Shown here piece after piece: positions 63,601-64,000 of a DNA stretch of 64,000 nt. Below the pieces are notes generated by a model. It worked only from the letters and a program-made list of their open reading frames with translations, was not told where the DNA came from and did not search any database. The stretch comes from Ignavibacteria bacterium (lineage in GTDB: Bacteria > Bacteroidota > Ignavibacteria > SZUA-365). The position numbers and the translations under genes are program-made. The stretch is from assembly GCA_016720835.1 (NCBI GenBank), contig JADKJW010000013.1, positions 1 through 64,000 on the forward strand. The letters run 5' to 3'. The first letter of the stretch is position 1; every line of letters begins with the position of its first letter.

Positions 63601-64000
63601 ATGGCGAACACGAACGGCGCAGTGCGGACAGCAATCACGAAGGCTCTGTCCGGAAAGCGCTTCCCGCTTCCTGGCCTCCTCCTGCTCGTCGCGGTGCTCG
63701 TGTTCTGGCGCATCGGACAGAGCGATCTGCGGGAATGGGACGAATCCCGCAACGGCGTGACCGCGTACGAAATGGCCCGGAGCGGCGACTTCGTCAACTA
63801 CACCTACGGCGGTGAGCCCGATACGTGGAGCGCGAAGCCGCCGCTGATGATCTGGCTGGTCGTCCTCACGTACAACGTCTTCGGCTTCAACGAATTCGCG
63901 CTGCGGCTTCCTTCCGCCATCGCCATCATCCTCTTCTTTTTCTATGCGTATCGGCTCATTGCGCTGCTCGCCGGCCGCGCGCAGGCGCTGCTGGCCTGTC
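63601..64000 (+). CDS. ArnT-like family-39 glycosyltransferase, N-terminal part (runs off the right edge)
   Basis: ATG at 63601 with no clear ribosome site. The 133 visible residues have a first membrane span (LPGLLLLVAVLVFW), then LREWDESRNGVTAYEMARSG with the acidic D-E pair and an Arg typical of GT39/ArnT enzymes, then a periplasmic loop ending AKPPLMIWLVVL (the KPPL motif), ALRLPSAIAII and more spans. These enzymes move a sugar from a polyprenyl-phosphate carrier onto lipid A or protein on the outer face of the inner membrane. The C-terminal domain is outside the window, so the acceptor is unknown. Confidence 0.85.
   Translation, partial: MANTNGAVRTAITKALSGKRFPLPGLLLLVAVLVFWRIGQSDLREWDESRNGVTAYEMARSGDFVNYTYGGEPDTWSAKPPLMIWLVVLTYNVFGFNEFALRLPSAIAIILFFFYAYRLIALLAGRAQALLAC

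Overview
The window looks like a GC-rich chromosome segment from the Bacteroidota/Chlorobiota/Ignavibacteriota (FCB) side of the bacterial tree, possibly an Ignavibacteria- or Kapabacteria-like organism. The main reason is that six large secreted proteins end in a type IX secretion (T9SS) sorting domain of the P-N-P-F type (genes ending at 5407, 12725, 17876, 33609, 59345 and 63443). Several promoters also resemble the Bacteroidota TTG...TAnnTTTG pattern. No rRNA, tRNA, CRISPR array or prophage is evident. The assignment is an inference from protein style, not a phylogeny.

Layout. 1-5.4 kb is a decayed, repeat-rich zone: a 3'-end gene fragment, a Tat-signal remnant, an apparently internally deleted Yip1-like gene, two overlooked small genes (1881-2219), interspersed hairpin repeats, and broken IS110 and IS256 transposases. 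5.4-16.8 kb is a leftward pair of giant T9SS cargo genes, the first split by two frameshifts. 16.8-17.9 kb is a repeat-filled gap holding a carboxymuconolactone-decarboxylase-like fragment. 17.9-19.2 kb is a DUF362 protein carrying both a Tat signal and a T9SS domain. 19.3-29.2 kb is a three-gene envelope operon: an outer-membrane-barrel-like protein, a 1960-residue TANFOR-like repeat protein, and an FN3 protein. 29.3-33.6 kb holds a collapsed hydrolase, a hairpin repeat element, an iron-type alcohol dehydrogenase, rsgA and a membrane protein. 33.6-36.6 kb is a von Willebrand A-domain T9SS protein.

36.9-38.8 kb is the most striking locus. A small IS200-like (REP-associated, HUH/Y1) transposase gene sits between two long arrays of two-hairpin units, and the arrays have opposite orientations. 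Hairpin stems vary by compensatory changes, and further copies of the unit are scattered through the window. 39-46.4 kb carries ordinary genes (membrane protein, MORN/YwqK-like protein, lipoprotein, URO-D-family protein, DUF4139-like protein, UbiA-family prenyltransferase, lipoprotein). 46.5-53.7 kb is a segmental tandem duplication: tex plus a divergent fibre-like gene, followed by a second copy in which tex has collapsed to about 200 bp while the fibre gene survived and diversified only in its middle. 53.7-58 kb adds a subtilisin-like lipoprotein and a third fibre with YadA-like head repeats and an S74 auto-cleaving chaperone domain. 58-64 kb has a T9SS esterase, a membrane-anchored protein, a BNR/FN3 T9SS protein and the start of a family-39 glycosyltransferase.

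Together the intact genes mostly build and decorate the cell envelope. The rest of the window is dominated by short palindromic repeats and by genes lost through internal deletion.
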